Source: Porogramme epimiltina
Lineage: Eukaryota > Basidiomycota > Agaricomycetes > Polyporales > Polyporaceae
DNA length: 56,594 bases
Direction: 5' to 3'
NCBI GenBank assembly: GCA_900155495.1
Contig: FTLJ01000675.1
Span: forward strand, 1-56,594
Part shown: positions 11,620 to 25,754 of the stretch, one piece after another
Numbering within the stretch: position 1 is the stretch's first letter
Layout of the letters: each line of letters begins with the position of its first letter
Made by a program: the position numbers and the translations under genes
Notes under the pieces: generated by a model
Databases searched by the model: none
Told to the model about the DNA's origin: nothing
What the model saw: the letters and a program-made list of their open reading frames with translations, nothing else

Positions 11620-11900
11620 GGCAGACGGAGTTGGTGGACAGCAGGTAAGAGACCTTGAACTGGTGCTGAGCGCTGCAGGGACGAAAAGCCCTGTGGGCGT
11701 CTATGTGTATGATCCAGAGTCTACTTCGGTCTTTGACGCAATATATTGCGGAGTTCAGAGGGTCCGTCATAAAACCATGATATTACAATGTGGTACATGT
11801 GGTCATAATAGCAAAGGTGAGAGTGTGGGCGAAGGGCCCGGGGTAGGGGAGCCGAGTCTACGCGCCAGTGACGATGAAGGCTAAGGTCCATCGGTTCCGG

Positions 11901-12916
11901 CTATACGACTACAAAGCATAGACCTTTAGTATGCACAATAATAGTATAGAGTCATAAGATACATACGCAGTACAGCGTTGATGCAGCCGTCGTTTTCGGG
12001 GTTGTTGGTGACCTGCGCGTACTTCCCGAATACAACTTTTCCACCGGCTGTGACCATACCCAGCTCGGACACATTGACTTCGATTACAGTCCCTTTTGTA
12101 AGGACACCCAGTTGCGTATACATCGGTGACTGGGGGTTCTTCTTGACGCCCAATATTTGCAGCTGGAAAGTTGCTTTGAGGTCCGCTACAGATGGGGGTT
12201 CTCGCTCAGCACCGCCGAAGAGCAAACGCCAAAAAGTACATACGGTGAGTGACATTTGCCTTCTTGTACCGGAGAGCCATGGGCCGAATGAACCTCTCCA
12301 TCTTGACAGGTTTTCGGGTGAAACCCTCCCCAACAAACGTCGCCTTCGTGACCATCCGCTTCCACGCCTTCTTCTTGCTCTTGCCCGTCCGCATAACCTT
12401 AAACATCTCGTCCTCTGCAATTCCTCTGACCTTCGGCAGTGGCACCGCATATTTCGCTGCCTTGTCCTTCCGTTTCTCCTTTATCGCGGTGGATAATGCC
12501 TTGGCATCCTTCTGTTCCTCGCGATCGAGAAGGAACGTTGGCAATGCTCCCTCCGGCGCAGATGAGTTATCCTTCTGCTTGACATTGCGTTCGTCATGGG
12601 CTTTGAGGGTCTTCTTCATCTGCACCTTCTCAGCATGACGTTTGGCATGGAGAAGCTTCGCCTTCAGACCGAAGGCTTTTTGGGCGGTAGCGGAGGCACG
12701 GTGAACAGCGCGAGCTTCACGTTTCCGCCTAGACGACGGTGCAAAGTCGCCTCAGGGATATGAAATAGTGCATAAAATATCGTACGCACTTTCGCTCGAA
12801 GTAATCTAGCCGCCGCCCATGCCGCTTGATGTGCTCCTCGATGTACTCGTTCTACGCCGAAATTGAGCAACGTGCGGACTAGATCTTTTCGGGACGTAGT
12901 TTACCTGAGGCTGCAT
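11901..12916 (-). CDS. NSA2: Ribosome biogenesis protein NSA2
   Basis: Component of pre-60S ribosomal particles required for 27S pre-rRNA processing, nucleolar. Five exons, 12916-12905, 12851-12790, 12728-12244, 12185-11967 and 11908-11901, give 261 aa, the size typical of the family. The N-terminus has the conserved [20 protein letters not shown] helix. The middle has [19 protein letters not shown] and [15 protein letters not shown]. The C-terminal beta-barrel, related to eS8, has [20 protein letters not shown] and [14 protein letters not shown]. Only four codons precede intron 1, and the last coding exon is 8 nt and contributes the end of Leu, Val and the stop. Both are needed to give the conserved termini. 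It shares a 270-bp divergent promoter with YIP1. Confidence 0.96.
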
Positions 12917-13186
12917 ACATAATGGCAGTTAGCATATGGCTAAGTTGGGCTGCAGCTGGTGACTTACCATCGTGAAGTATAAAAGGGGTAAACGAGGTAG
13001 GAGGAAGAAGAGGCGAATGCTAGGCGCTTAGCGCATCGTGCTGAAAAGTCTATGCACGTGACATCAACGCATGTCCACGTCTCGCACTGTGCTACCCTGT
13101 GCTACCCGTACTCAGGTTAAACGTGGACGGCTTGTCTCTACTACCCATCTTCTTTGCTCTAGGCGTTCACGACATCGACACTCACC

Positions 13187-14166
13187 ATGTGGCAAGACAA
13201 CAACGCACAATATGCTTCCTCGTCTTCGCAGAGCCAGTACTACACCCAGCCTGTCGCGCAACAGCCGGGTGTACCTCTTCAATTCTACGCGCCCAGTCCC
13301 GTGGGCAGCTCCTTCTACAGTGGTCGCTCTAGTCTGGAGGGGAACATGGGTGCTCAGGGATCAATACAGCAGGGAGGAGGGTATACCGGATCCATCCAAC
13401 AAGTGGGCGGGTGGTGGACCGCGTTCGGCACGGGAGGATTTGAAGGGGAGCCACCACTCCTTGAGGGTGAGCCCTCCGTTATGCGCTAGAACGCCGATAT
13501 CTAACACACCGTGTCTCATATTAAGAGCTGGGCATTAACTTCTCGCACATACGAGCCAAGTCCCTCGCAGTGCTTAGCCCTCTAACGCATGTGGACGAGC
13601 GTATAATGGACGATGCAGACCTCGCAGGTCCACTGTTGTTCGTCTTTTGCTTTGGCACCTTCCTGCTCTTTGTGCGTACATTGTGCTGCGTCTCTACACG
13701 GCGGACTATAAGCACTAACTCTGCTCGAAAACCATTCCGTAGTCCGGCAAGCCACAATTTGGATACATCTACGGCGTTGGCGTCCTCGGTTCTCTATCCA
13801 TCTACACCCTCCTCAACCTCATGTCAGAGAAGGGCATCGATGCTTACCGTGTTGTGTCCGTGCTCGGGTATTGTCTCCTGCCAATGGTGGCGGTCGGCGC
13901 ACTCAGCGTTGTCGTAACTCTCGAGTACGTTCATGAACCCTCGACGGTAGAGCGTGTATTAACATAGGCTCATTCCCAACAGTGGCATGGTCGGGTACAT
14001 GCTCTCAACACTGTCCATCCTGTGGTGCACGTACGCAGCATCTGGGATCTTCGTCGCAGTCTTGCGTATGTCGGATCAGCGGCTCCTCCTTGCATACCCC
14101 ATTGGATTATTGTATGGCTGTTTCGCACTCCTCAGTGTATTCAACGTTGGAGGCGGCTCGAAGTAA
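13187..14166 (+). CDS. YIP1: YIP1/YIPF5-family ER-Golgi membrane protein
   Basis: Five-helix Yip1-domain membrane protein that binds Rab/Ypt GTPases and acts in COPII vesicle biogenesis at the ER-Golgi interface. Exons 13187-13466, 13526-13671, 13743-13924 and 13983-14166 give 263 aa. The cytosolic N-terminus is rich in Gln, Ser, Gly and Tyr. The conserved core follows: ELGINFSHI, then the DLAGPLLFVFCFGTFLLF helix, SGKPQFGYIYG, LSIYTLLNLMSEKGIDAYRV, VLGYCLLPMVAVGALSVV, GMVGYMLSTLSILWCTYAAS and LAYPIGLLYGCFALLSVF. The chain stops right after the last helix. It is convergent with CSF1 with only 169 bp between stop codons. Confidence 0.94.
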
Positions 14167-14335
14167 CTTCTTGCTTGGGCCACCTTTTATTTTATTGCTT
14201 TTTGGACTGGGACACTCAGGAGTGAACGCTCATGATTGATGTGATTACCCGAAAAAGTAGAGTAGCCGTACATGCGGAAGTAATATACAGAGGATCCAGA
14301 TGGTACGTGAATAAGGATAGATGCGGGTATCAGTG

Positions 14336-17300
14336 TCACAACTCGTCCGGCACCGGTGACTCGTCCGTGCTCTTCGTAAGCTGCTTGGTGTACAACTTCA
14401 AGAGCACCTTCATGATCTCTTCCGTCGGCATCGTCGCGTACTCGTGCACGTACTGCGGAAGCGAGTCCTCGAGATTGAAACCTGCCTTCTTCATGAAGAA
14501 AGGATGCATGACGTCTGGTGTTGCCTCCCCAAGCTGGCGCATCGTCAACCGTTCGATTTTGCGGCTATGGGGTTCATATGAGAGCCCCGCGGACTTCTTC
14601 CCCTTGGCAGGTGCTGAGGAAGGAACAATGGCTGGCGCGGGAGTGTTTCCATCCACTGGAAGAGCAATAGCAGTTGGAGACATCACCGCCGCCGGCGATG
14701 GGAGTACTGGAGACTTGGGCGTGGCGTGGGTGTGTGTGACGGCGCTGGCAATGTCGTCGACGGAGTGGACGGACAATGGTGCTGGCCTAGAAGAGATCGA
14801 ACCTCTTGTGCGGTTCCGAGTTCGAAGAGTGGTACCGGAGGTTCCGGTGTGGTCGGGGGACGAGGGTGTTGTCACGGACGTAGAATCGTGCTTCTTACGA
14901 GCCGCGAGGACTGCTTGAGCCACCCCCGCAAGGCCAGCTGGGCGGGCGTCCGAGGAGAATTGGACCTGTTCCATCTCGCGAGCGAATGTCTTCCGGAGGG
15001 TCGTGAGCCATTGGTACAGCGACATGTTCAGCGAGATGTAGATGTCTTCGGCATTCTTGACGCCATCTTTGGAGAAGCTCGAGCTGAAATCGTAGGATAG
15101 GGTTCGACGCGTCGCGTCGTCCTGAACGTCTTCGTTTTCCTCGGAGCGCATCTGCATGTCCATAGATGGCAATCCGAATATGATCGCCTCTGGAGAGCCC
15201 TCCATTACCGCCGCAATCCAGTCGCGGCTATCTGTAATACCTTCCTTTTGTCCAAGACTATGGTGGAGGTGGGTGAATTTGGAGATAGTGATTCCGGAGA
15301 AGTAAAGCTGCAAGTCGCGCTTGGCAGGCTCGTTATCGGTCTGAATGAGTCGGTGTAGGCGAGCATGGACATCCTCTCCAACGAATTGCGCTAGCTCGGG
15401 CTCGCGCATTGATCGCGGAAAGACGATGAGTCGTAGAAGCTTGAGTTTAAGGCTCATCCGCTGGCCGATTGCGTAGGAGAGGCTGCTCTCGTACTCCTTC
15501 AGACGTGATCGTGCAGACTTGAACATGGCGTTGGCCACCGCTGACAAGGGATTGTCAGGTTTGGGGGCGCTGGCGATACGGAACGCCTTTGACTCTCGAC
15601 TTGCGCCTTCCCTTTGGACTTCTAGGTTCGTGCGGAATTTGTTGACATAGGAGACCAATTTAGGCACTGTTCCGACGGTCATGATAGCTAGAATGTCGGA
15701 TCCAGACACCACAAAGTCCAAAGTGACTTTTCGACTTTCCGCCGGAATATCAGAGGCTATGCTCGACCAGTCATCATAGATGTAGACCGAAATCGGTTCA
15801 GCGCTGTTCATACAAGTTAGCGTCTAACCATGGCATTTGGGTGGACCGACTAACCGATATTGAATCAGCTCGTGGTACTCCGAGTCAAGCTTTACGGTGA
15901 AGACACCGCTAGTCATCGTCAGATCCAGCATCCTCCCTCCAGCTTCCTTCGCGGATTGATGATTATTCCTACGGACGGTTTGGAATTGGAAGTCTGGCAT
16001 CTCGGCGCGACCCGCGAGATTACCAGAGGCGATGATGAGGAAGTTTCCGATGGCGAAAGACAGTTCGGACAAGCTTTCGGTGATCTTAGTGCGCACTATG
16101 GCGTCGTCTAGCGTGAGTTTGACGTTGCTGATAGACTGGCCTAGATCTACATCCAACTCCACTCGTCGAAGGCGGACGAGGACTGCGGTAGCAAGCTCTT
16201 CCTTTCCAGTTGATGCTGATGAGATGGGAACGGTTGGTACGGGAAGCGTGTGGCTGGGGTTCGAGAGTGTTGGGGTGAGGTTAGATCCTCCTCCAAAAGC
16301 CGGAATCCTGTCCAACCACACCGCCTTGAAGCATAATACGTCCTGAAGCCGCGAGAAACGTAGACCTCCAGCAAATTCTGTGTCTAGAACAATGGAGACA
16401 GAGCTGAGAGTTCGACCCTGTTCAGGCTGGAGCTTGGCGAAGGCGACGGAGAAGTTCAAGTTACGAGCGTCTAACTTGACACAGTCCTCGCTTAGAAACC
16501 CATGCTTGAGTGACACGGTTAGCCCGCCAACGGTGCCCGTAAAGGAGACACAGCGAGCCCCTGGGGATATGTTGACAATGAAGCCTCCGCTCTCCCAATG
16601 CAGACCTGCGAGGACGTTGGCGTCAGGTCGACATGTAAGGAGGAGTTTGGACTGGTCAATGCGAAGGCTAAAGCTGATTTTCATGCTAGAAACTGGGTCC
16701 GGAGTTCGGGAGGTAGAGTCGTCAGTTGGAGGAGTTGGGGTGACTGGGGTCGTGGCGAGGGGCGGTAACAATCCATGGGGCCTGGGCACGGGAGAAGCAG
16801 GAGGGCGAGTTTGGGGGCTACGCATGTGGTCTTCAATCTTGTTCATGAACTCTGAAAGGAACGGAAGAAGACTCGGCCTAAGAGTGTTCTGACTGGAGTG
16901 TATAGTGCTCTTGAAGACCAGGGTGGATGGCTCCGCGGTCTGACCCGCGGAGAGCTTGTGCAGAGCAGGGGTGGCGCGGAATTCTCCCCATACGGACACT
17001 TCTGGAAGGTCAAATTCCTCGGCACCATTCGAATCTTCGAGCCTGCCGTACAGCAACGTGGACAAAGGCCGGCTGCGAGGTTGCTGTAACAAGGAGTCTC
17101 TACTATGCATACGGACTTTGCCGCTTGCAAATGTTAACGACGCTAGGACATTGGAGGTGGGAAGGGCCTTGTATCTTTCTTCGGCATGTGCGAGTTCGAT
17201 GGGGGAATCGGTGGCTGGGGTGGACTCTGTACTTGGTGACGGGCGCGGGATAGCACTGGTAAGACGCTCGACGCGGTCCTTCCCACGGCGGTATACGTCC

Positions 17301-20300
17301 AGCAGCGAGGAAATGAAATCGGGAATGGAGGAGTCGACGTCTAGCACGAAACCGCTGACTTGAGCTCCTATACAAACCCGACGAGCACCGCCTACGCGCT
17401 CTGATCTTACAAGAGCGGTAATCTCGGGATAGACCAATCGGTTCCGAGTCCTGTGTGTTTCGCCAGAGAAATCTGATGGGTTGCTTTGCCTGAATCTAAA
17501 ATGATTGGGGGTCGGTACGGGAGTAGACTGAGCTGGCGCAAAACAGCACCTACCGGGACACAAATTGGAATGAGAATCCAGACATGGATGCCTGCCCGTT
17601 TTCTCCCAACTCGGTACCGAATTTGAGGTTCTTGATCGAGAAGAGGAATGCACGAACAGCATTCTCATCATGACTTCCTGAGCGGGGCATTTGGAGGTCT
17701 CTTGCCAGAGTCAACGGGAAAGCGACGCCTATGTTCTGAATGGTAACCAAAGCAGTGTACATTTCGAATAAAGACTGCTCAGCCGGCCTTTGCTCTCCAA
17801 TCTTGACATCCAAGGACTTCATCAAGCTTCTTGTCTTCTCCTTGAACTCTGCCAGATCGTTGGCACGTTGTTCTTTCCGTAACAGGATCTCCGCCTATCC
17901 GCGTATGAGATGGTTTGCGAACGAGTGTCACTATGTACATACCTGTAAGTGGTCGACAAAATCACCTAGCTCCCCAATGGAGCTTGGCTGCATCACAGCA
18001 TGGATCTTGGTGACCGAAACTTGGAGGTGCGGTACCGGGCTATGTGCCCTCTTGCTCATGCTGGCCTCGACATCCACCCGCACAAAGGCTGACCTGCGAT
18101 CTCGGTGCGAGCGTACACCAATGGAAGACTGAGAGGCCAGGGAAAGCGCAAGGTCAGAAAGCTTGACGTGCCACAGCGATCGACCCTGGTTTCCCATCCC
18201 GCCACTAATATCGTCACACTCGAGGAATAGCGTCGACGCAAGTCCTTCGAGACCTATGCGGAACCCCTTCATCTTCAAAGAGCCGTGGAACTTGAACGGT
18301 GCCTTCTTTTCTTTTGTGGGTCTAGCTGAGGACGTTAAGGAGGGCTTCTTCTGACGCGTTTGCTCAATGATATGCACGAAGTCGGCAAAGTCTTGGCCGG
18401 ATTTCTGCTGGACTGATAGAAGTGTGTCCCAATCGGAAGGTCGAACGGTCACGTGGAAAAACTCCACCAAAACTAGCCCCTGTAGCCCTGTGGAATCTTG
18501 ACGGCCGCGAAGGGTGATAGTTGGAAGCTCCAGCCGAATGCTCGGGTCGCGACTTGCGGCCGACACTGTGCGGGACCTCGAGATCTCGAATACGTGGGGT
18601 CCCATTTGAAGACCGAAGAGATGCGCACCCCTACGGCGGTTCTCGTTCACTACGAATCCAAGTGTATCTCGGACTTCCCAAGAAACCCATGTTCCGTGCA
18701 TAACTTGGAGTGTTGCCTTGATTGATGTGACAGCCACTTGAACTTGGAATGTAAGCAGTTTGGGGGAATGAGACGCCCGAGAGGGTGTTCTACTAGGAAC
18801 ATCGGGGGCCCGGCGCAATTCGGTGAGGAGTGTGTGGACGGCAGCATGAAGGCCTGGCAGGTAGTCTGCTCTCCAGCCGTCGAGGAACCGATACAGACGT
18901 AGAGCGCTCCGGGGGACATCCAAATGAATCTTCCTAAGGCTCCCCAAGGCGCGCACGGTGATATTGCTTTGTGAGTCCTGCTGGAAAACAACATTGGTCT
19001 TGGGACTGGCGAGTGTCAAGGAAGCGAGCATGCGCTCTTTGGGATGAGCTGGAGTCGCCGCGGAGCACCCCTCGAATGCAACGCTTCCAATTGACATCGA
19101 CTGGTTGGTGGACAGATCCCAGGAAGGATGGTCCTGTGAGGGTGCGGTTGCTATGGTTGAAGAGGTGTAGAGGACGTCTGTGTTCCTGAAGCGCACAATG
19201 AGTTGCTGAGCGGCGGCAGTGAAAGTGAATGAGCGCATGGAGAGCGTGCAATCGAAGGATATGGTGGGGAGTAATGAAAGGAATGATATGTGGGGAGGGG
19301 GTAAAGAGGCCCGTTCCGCTTCGACAGCTTGTTTCCTCCTGAGCACCGCGAAAAGAGGGATGCTATGACGCCTGTATTCTCGGAGGACGATTTGCATGAA
19401 CTCGACCGCCTCTGGGTGAACGATAGAAGAGACGTGGTCCAGCGTGGCGCAAACAGCGACCCGGAGGAGCTTATGACGCTCCTTGTCTCGTCCGGTGATG
19501 TTCGGGAGACTTCTGCCAGGGGCCGAGAGGAGTGGCATCAAATCCGCGCGTTGTTGGTGAACTGTGACTGTGATAGACCCCGAAACGAAGTTGCTCTCCA
19601 AGGACTCATTTGGATGTCGTAGTCTTAGGCGCGTGCCCCCAAGCGTGAGAGACACTGAATCGTACGGAAGTTTCCAGGCAGGGGCTTTGGAAGGTTCGTG
19701 GATGTCCTCGGGATGAACAAGGAGCTCTTTAAGGAACGTTTGCTGGGATAGGTTCGTGGAATCATCGTCTCCTACGGGGCCAAACCATTGAGCCTGGAGA
19801 GCGTCTAGGACGTCGTCGATGGAAACTTCAGGCTGGAATGTGTAAAGGGTCTCTCTTTCATGCTCATCGAGGGATCGGAGGCAGCTACGCAGGTAGACGA
19901 TAAATTTGAACGTTGCATCTTTGCGTAGTTTGTCGGGGAGTCCATGTTGTACGAGGAAGGAGGGTTGTATAGTGGACAGAGGATCCACAACCGATCGATC
20001 GTGAGAGTAGGCTAGAACCCCATGGATTGTCCGCCGGTCTGAAGGGGCTGAGTCTCCAGCTGACCTATTCGCCGTGATGACACCCAACGAGTATCTCACC
20101 AGGACCACCACTGTGGCAAGAACGAAGTCGGGCCCGGCATGTCCGATATCCGAAGAAATGACGCCCAACGAGACAATGATGTCCTGGTGCAGGATTGACG
20201 CGAAAGAAGGTCCAACCGTCAGATGACAGATCCTGTTAGGGTCCTGTCTGTACGGCCCTCGCGCACCCGGCCTTGAGAGCAGCGCAATCGACAACGAAGA

Positions 20301-23300
20301 GAATGCACAGGCGACATCTCTTGTAGCAACCACGCTAGGACTTGTGACTGAACGGCCTCGAAGGTGTATACAGTTGCCCAGAAGTTCTGTAACCGTGACC
20401 ACGGTGTCGCCTGGATGCGGGAAGTCTTTCTTGTCCTCTTTGCCAGTGCTCCTCTGGGTCGCGATAGTCACGATTTGCAATGATCGGATTTCGACGGATG
20501 GCACATAGACGTCGAACACGGTGGCGGTACTGTTGGGATACGGACTGAGTTTGAAGGATTTGATGTACTTCATGGTAAGCGCATCGAAACGCAGTTCAGG
20601 GCTGAGTTGCTATGACTAATGTTAGTCCGTTACTTGTATCAAGAAGGACAAGGACAGACCCCAGTGTTAATGTCCCCAAATAGGCTTGTCACCACGTGTA
20701 GGACCGTTGGGGTCGTCCAGACGTGAAGGCCGTTCTTCGAGCGAACGCGGAATGTAGTTCTATCGAGGTTTTCGTCGCCATCTTCGGCGGCTTCAGACCA
20801 TATCGCCGATAACATTGACTCTTGATTCACTGCACTATCATACGAGTGTTGAGTGGACTTCGTCGTACGGGACGCGTCCTATAACGCATAGTAAGCTTTA
20901 TTACGAGACCTCATATACGAAGATATACTTTGGTGAGTCTGAAGGGAGAAGATGACCAGGAGGCAGGTTTCGATACGAATCGACCTTCATAGTGGCGACA
21001 TAGAGAGCTGTATTGACTGACAGAAGGCCAAGGAGACTCTAGGGAGGCGTCTACAACTAAAATTTAGACTAGGGCCAGTGGAATGCACGTTGGATCATAC
21101 CATCAATAGTATCGGCGTAATCCGTAGACCAATCGGTGTCGCCGTCGTCGGATTCGTCCCCACTTGAAAGTTCGGGCTCGCCATCACTCATGATGTCCGT
21201 GGCCACGCTCACTGGTCGGAGGTCGCTGTAGTTTTGTGGACACGTGAGCTTAAAAGTAGTTGCTATAAAACTTTCAACCTACGCGACGCGTGCGTCTCGC
21301 TCGGCTTCTGGAAGAGGATCCAGATCCGACTCGGAGAGGTCTTCCCTTAGAGACGGTAGAGGAGCGATCAGACGGCGTGACAGGGGCTCCACAGAGTACA
21401 GCTTTGGAATGCGAATCTGTGGTAAATAGAAGTCGTTGTCCAGTATTCCTCGACCTATGAAACACATTAGCTACAGCCAAAATGTGTGCTACATGTCATA
21501 CCTGGCCGCAACCGGTGTGAGGGATTCATCGGATCCTCAGGCGTATACAAGATCTTGGCTCGTCCCGTAAGAGCGTCTTGCTCGGCGATAAACTCTGTCT
21601 GCCGTCGTGCGGATTCCTGCCAGCCTGTAGGGGTCGAATAGATGTCGATATCGACATCTAGCTGGGCGTCCGCAGTCTCAAGCCATCGCGTTCGGTCTTG
21701 TTTAGAGGCGAGCAGCAGCTTGACAGTGCCCTTCGGTACGCGAATCCCTGTAACTTTACGGAACGTTTTACCCGCGAGGTCGTTGGTGTCGATTCGCAAG
21801 CCAGATGGGAGCGATAGCTCCGCGGCAGCATTCCCTACATTCCAAACCGCATTGACTGAGTCGATGGTGACCTTCAAGAATGTTACTATTGTGTGGGCAA
21901 TGAGCGTACTGGTAGGTGGATATCACTGAAGCCCTTACCATCAGGATCAGCGGGAATTGCATATTCCTTCGCCGGTGCATTTAGGGGGTCGGAGAAGTTC
22001 AAGCCGAACGAGGAGCCAACAGCAGACAAGAGCCTAGCTTCATAGGCATCTAGCGCTGTCTTCACGTCTCCGACGTGGATCTCCCATATGCACACGTATG
22101 TCGACGTCGCAGGTCGATGCCCAAAGAGCCTATTCGCAGTCACATCGAGACCTACGCACGGATAAGTCGTCAACAAGGCATCAGATGATAGAAAAACGCA
22201 CCATCGACGACAATCTTCTCGTGTCTCGTCCCGAAGTTGTTGGAAGTGGAGAACACAGACGCATTATAACAATGTTCGTTGATTCTGCCGGAGATCGTGT
22301 CGATGTTCAGGGACATTTCTTCGTAGTAGTTAATACTAATTGTTGGGTCAAAATCGTAGAACATACCCATATAGTAGTCATTGGTCCGAAGATGCAGCTG
22401 GAGGGCCGGTAAAGAGAGAAGCAAACATGGACCGAGATCCTCGGGCGAATTTTGTGCATGCTCTTCAATGTACTTCTCGTAGCCCGGGAAGCCGGCTGGA
22501 ACAACGATCAAACCTTTGTCCACGTCCAAAGTCATTGTGACTTGCATTGCGTTCGACTAGCATGGTAGATGAGTGGACTGAAAATCCGAAGGGGTGTATG
22601 GACCCACCTGTCCTTCACGGTACTGAAGATGGATGGGATCACCCAGTGGCTGCTCCTTCTTTCGCCCACGAAGGTATTCGGTCAGCGTTGAGAAGTGGGT
22701 AAAAGACCCAAAATAGTTGTCGCGCATGATCATGAAATAGCGAATCGTCCACCCGAAAGCTTTGTACACGACGTCCCGCCCCGTAAACTCGAGCTTCAAC
22801 TGGTCAGCATTGTCGGGCTTGACTTCGGCGAAGTATCGATATGAGCCGCTCATGTTGAACATTCCTATGCGGCCCACTTGGTCGCGATCTGGGGTAGAGT
22901 ACAGACTGCAAGTGTTCCATCTTGGCAGGGACAAGTCCACATAGAGGTCTGGCGCTTCAAGCCAAAAGGAGACCGTGGACGCCTCTGGGCGATACTTCGT
23001 GAAGGGCATGTGAGCACCCAAAGTAAAACGTGTCCCACGGAGAGTAAGCAGCGCTATATCAACGTGAGTACAAGGAAGGCCAGATAGTCAAACATCCACA
23101 TACCATTATCTTCCTTAATCAGCGGCTTGTCGATGATATTGTGGTCGTTCACATACAGGTTGATCGCGTAGTTCTGCATGTCCAGGTCGATGATGTATAT
23201 CATGGGCGTGAAGAGGTTATAGTTGCTAGGGGGACCAGAGCTCCAATCCTTGCCTAGGTCGGTGAACATGTTGATGTGGTCACGAAGCAGGTAGAAGCAG

Positions 23301-25386
23301 GGCTGCCGAAGTGAGATTGCGAATGTCCACTGCCTCAAGCCGTTCCACTTCAGAGGCGCAGGAAGATGGCTCCGAATCTAGCTGTCGTTTCAGTCCATTA
23401 TTTGACCACACAAACGTGGAAAATACTCACTCGACAAGTTTCCGCAGTGAGGAGGGGGATATCGTTTAAGCTCGACGTTGCAGTCACCGTGTCAAGATGA
23501 ACCTCCAACATTGAGATATACCCTTTAGATGAAGCTATCATAGGCACGATGTAGCTGATAGTGGAACTGTCTCCCGCGCGCAAGTGTATAGATGCCGCCT
23601 CACGCCTTCTTGGTCTGTCCTTCAAGTCGACTTGGCCATCCCATTGCCAATTCTACGCCCTATATGAGCGGTTTTGTAAAAGCATCTCGCAAACTGCGCA
23701 CCTTGGATGCTTCGCGGAAAGGCAGCTGAAGAGTCACGCCATCCCGGAGCTCGACGAAGACTTTCAGCCCGGTCCACATTCGCATATCTCCTGGCCTTAA
23801 CCGAGGAGTTGGAGTCGCATCACTGAACAATGGCGGGAAGAAAGCTTGCTGCAAGATAACCCTGAGTCATGGCGGAACATATGAGCTCGCAGACTTAGAA
23901 GTATGTAGTAGAACCATCACCTCTGGCGGTCGGCCCAGGGACCGTATCGAATGAGACCTCCTCTCACCACCAGGTCAATGCCCCACTCCGGAGGGAGGTC
24001 GCCATTGCCAATATCGAAGGGGTCTAGGCTCTCGGTCTGTTTTTGATGTCGGGGGTCAAGCTCGGGGACGACGCCTACGACGTCTGCATAGTACAATAGC
24101 TCCACGACATTGGCCTCCAGGATCTTACGCTCGATCGCGTATTCAAGAGTTGCAAAGTCTGCGCCAACTGGTGTTTCCTCATCGTCGGCCTTCCGTTGCC
24201 TCCTGCGTCCCCACGTTTGCGGGTGGGGAACAGAACTAGAGTGGCGCGGCGCCCGAGAGAAAGAACGATCGTAGGTGGCGAGGAAGTTCCACAACTTGAG
24301 GTGCTGCCATATCCGCTGGAAGGTGTAGAACGAGAGGTAGGAGAACCGGCGAAGAGGTGCTCCTTCTGAATGGTTGACCTGTCCATGAACGGCACGACCG
24401 ACGTCGACCATTGAGCTTGTATAGCGGTCATTCTTCACGTATGACACGGACGGGTTCTGTAGCTTGATATTCAAGACTTGCTTGTAAGCGTCGTGCTTGG
24501 AACGAGCCTCAACGATACCGTATGTGCCCTCCGCGCGCTGGAATTCGGCCACAAGCAAGTTCGGGGTGGAGGTATTTCCGATAGTGATAGCGCCTTTCGT
24601 CACTTCAAGGCCAACAGGAAGCAGGTCCTTCGGATCCAGATTCGGCATCTGGCGTTGAACCCACTGTATGCTTCTCTTGATGAACTTTGGTGTTTTCCTG
24701 TATATTGAAGACACCAGGGAGAGCGGTGGGCCCAGTATCGATGCTACGAGCAGACGCAAGTTAGCACGCGTAGACAGTCAATGAAACTCGAGCTTACAGT
24801 CGTGAAACACCGAGGTTCTACTGAATATCTTTCTAACAGGGGCACCCCCGTCAGGCGCGGGTGTCGGGGCAGGCGTAATGGGTATGTCCACGTTCAAGTG
24901 GGTGACAATATTATCATATGCGGCGGTGCGGTTGTACATTAACCATTCCAGGCCCTGCAAAGAGATGTGGATGCGGCACCCCAAGGGAGAATTATGCTTT
25001 CCGTCCTCTCCAATGACACGCGCTTGACTGAGGTCCTCTTCTTCAGCCGGTTGGCGAATCCAGTACCTCCAGGATAGTTGCACCTTTACTGCACGGAAAG
25101 TCTGGTTGCTCGAGTGGTAACGGAGGTCCTTGATGAGAATACGCCCAGCAAGGGTAGAGAAGTGGATTGACCCTGAGTGCGTGAGTTAGAGAGCATAACC
25201 TATAGTAAGAGAAGACATCCACGCACCGAATTCCACCCATAAGCTGGACTCCCCTTGGTTCCAGAGGGCAAGACGGAGGGTAAGGCTAGTTATGAATGCC
25301 AACAACCGGTTCCAGTAGAAGAGATAGGCAACCAGAGCGACGACAATGACAACGCAAACCACGAGGAGCAGGACGTTCAAGCCCAT
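14336..25386 (-). CDS. CSF1: CSF1/BLTP1-family bridge-like lipid transfer protein
   Basis: Fungal member of the bridge-like lipid transfer family (yeast Csf1, fly Tweek, human BLTP1), ER-anchored rods that move lipids at contact sites. Eighteen exons close in phase to about 3384 aa: 25386-25227, 25172-24798, 24743-23921, 23861-23702, 23652-23431, 23377-23104, 23053-22608, 22556-22202, 22151-21939, 21885-21502, 21454-21283, 21225-21101, 21038-20929, 20878-20660, 20609-17943, 17894-17554, 17495-15855, 15803-14336. Residues ~5-28 form one membrane anchor. The chorein-like start follows (EFGSIHFSTLAGRILIKDL, then SWRYW), and later SHLPAPLKWNGLRQWTF. An acidic patch occupies exon 12. Ser/Thr/Pro-rich disordered stretches near the C-terminus precede the end, STDESPVPDEL. 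No frame break was seen, so the gene looks intact. Confidence 0.94.
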
Positions 25387-25754
25387 GTTGAAAGAGGCTC
25401 TCCGAAACCTGGCACGAAAATGGGTCGAAGACAGCCACGGGAGGACGACTGGTTCTCCGGCAGAGGTATGTGTTGACCGTATGTCCCGGGCTCTGAAAGG
25501 CCCAGGCACTCTTGAGTCCTATATGTTGTCCGTTCGTTCAGGCCAGAGCTAAGGGGCGGCAGAGAGTAGAGGAATTCGAATAGCAAGCAGGGCCGGGTGC
25601 CGGCAAGGAGTGCCATGAACAAGCGCCCAGACGCGTCGGTGACGTGAATGGGCGCTCCCAGCGCCTCCAGGCGACAAGCACTCTGGATCCAGGCTGACGG
25701 GAGCCTCCACCACACGTCGTTCCTCCAACGTTCCATACCATCCACCAGCTAGAT
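25387..25754. promoter_or_regulatory. Divergent promoter between CSF1 and the twin-CX9C gene
   Basis: A 368-bp gap separates two start codons pointing away from each other. No coding sequence is supported. I see no clear TATA box or other named element, so only its position marks it as a shared promoter. Confidence 0.6.

Noticed and set aside
25387..25754. Open frames in several phases extending upstream of the CSF1 start
   Set aside because: No signal, domain or splice consensus; the CSF1 start at 25386 directly precedes the conserved membrane anchor.
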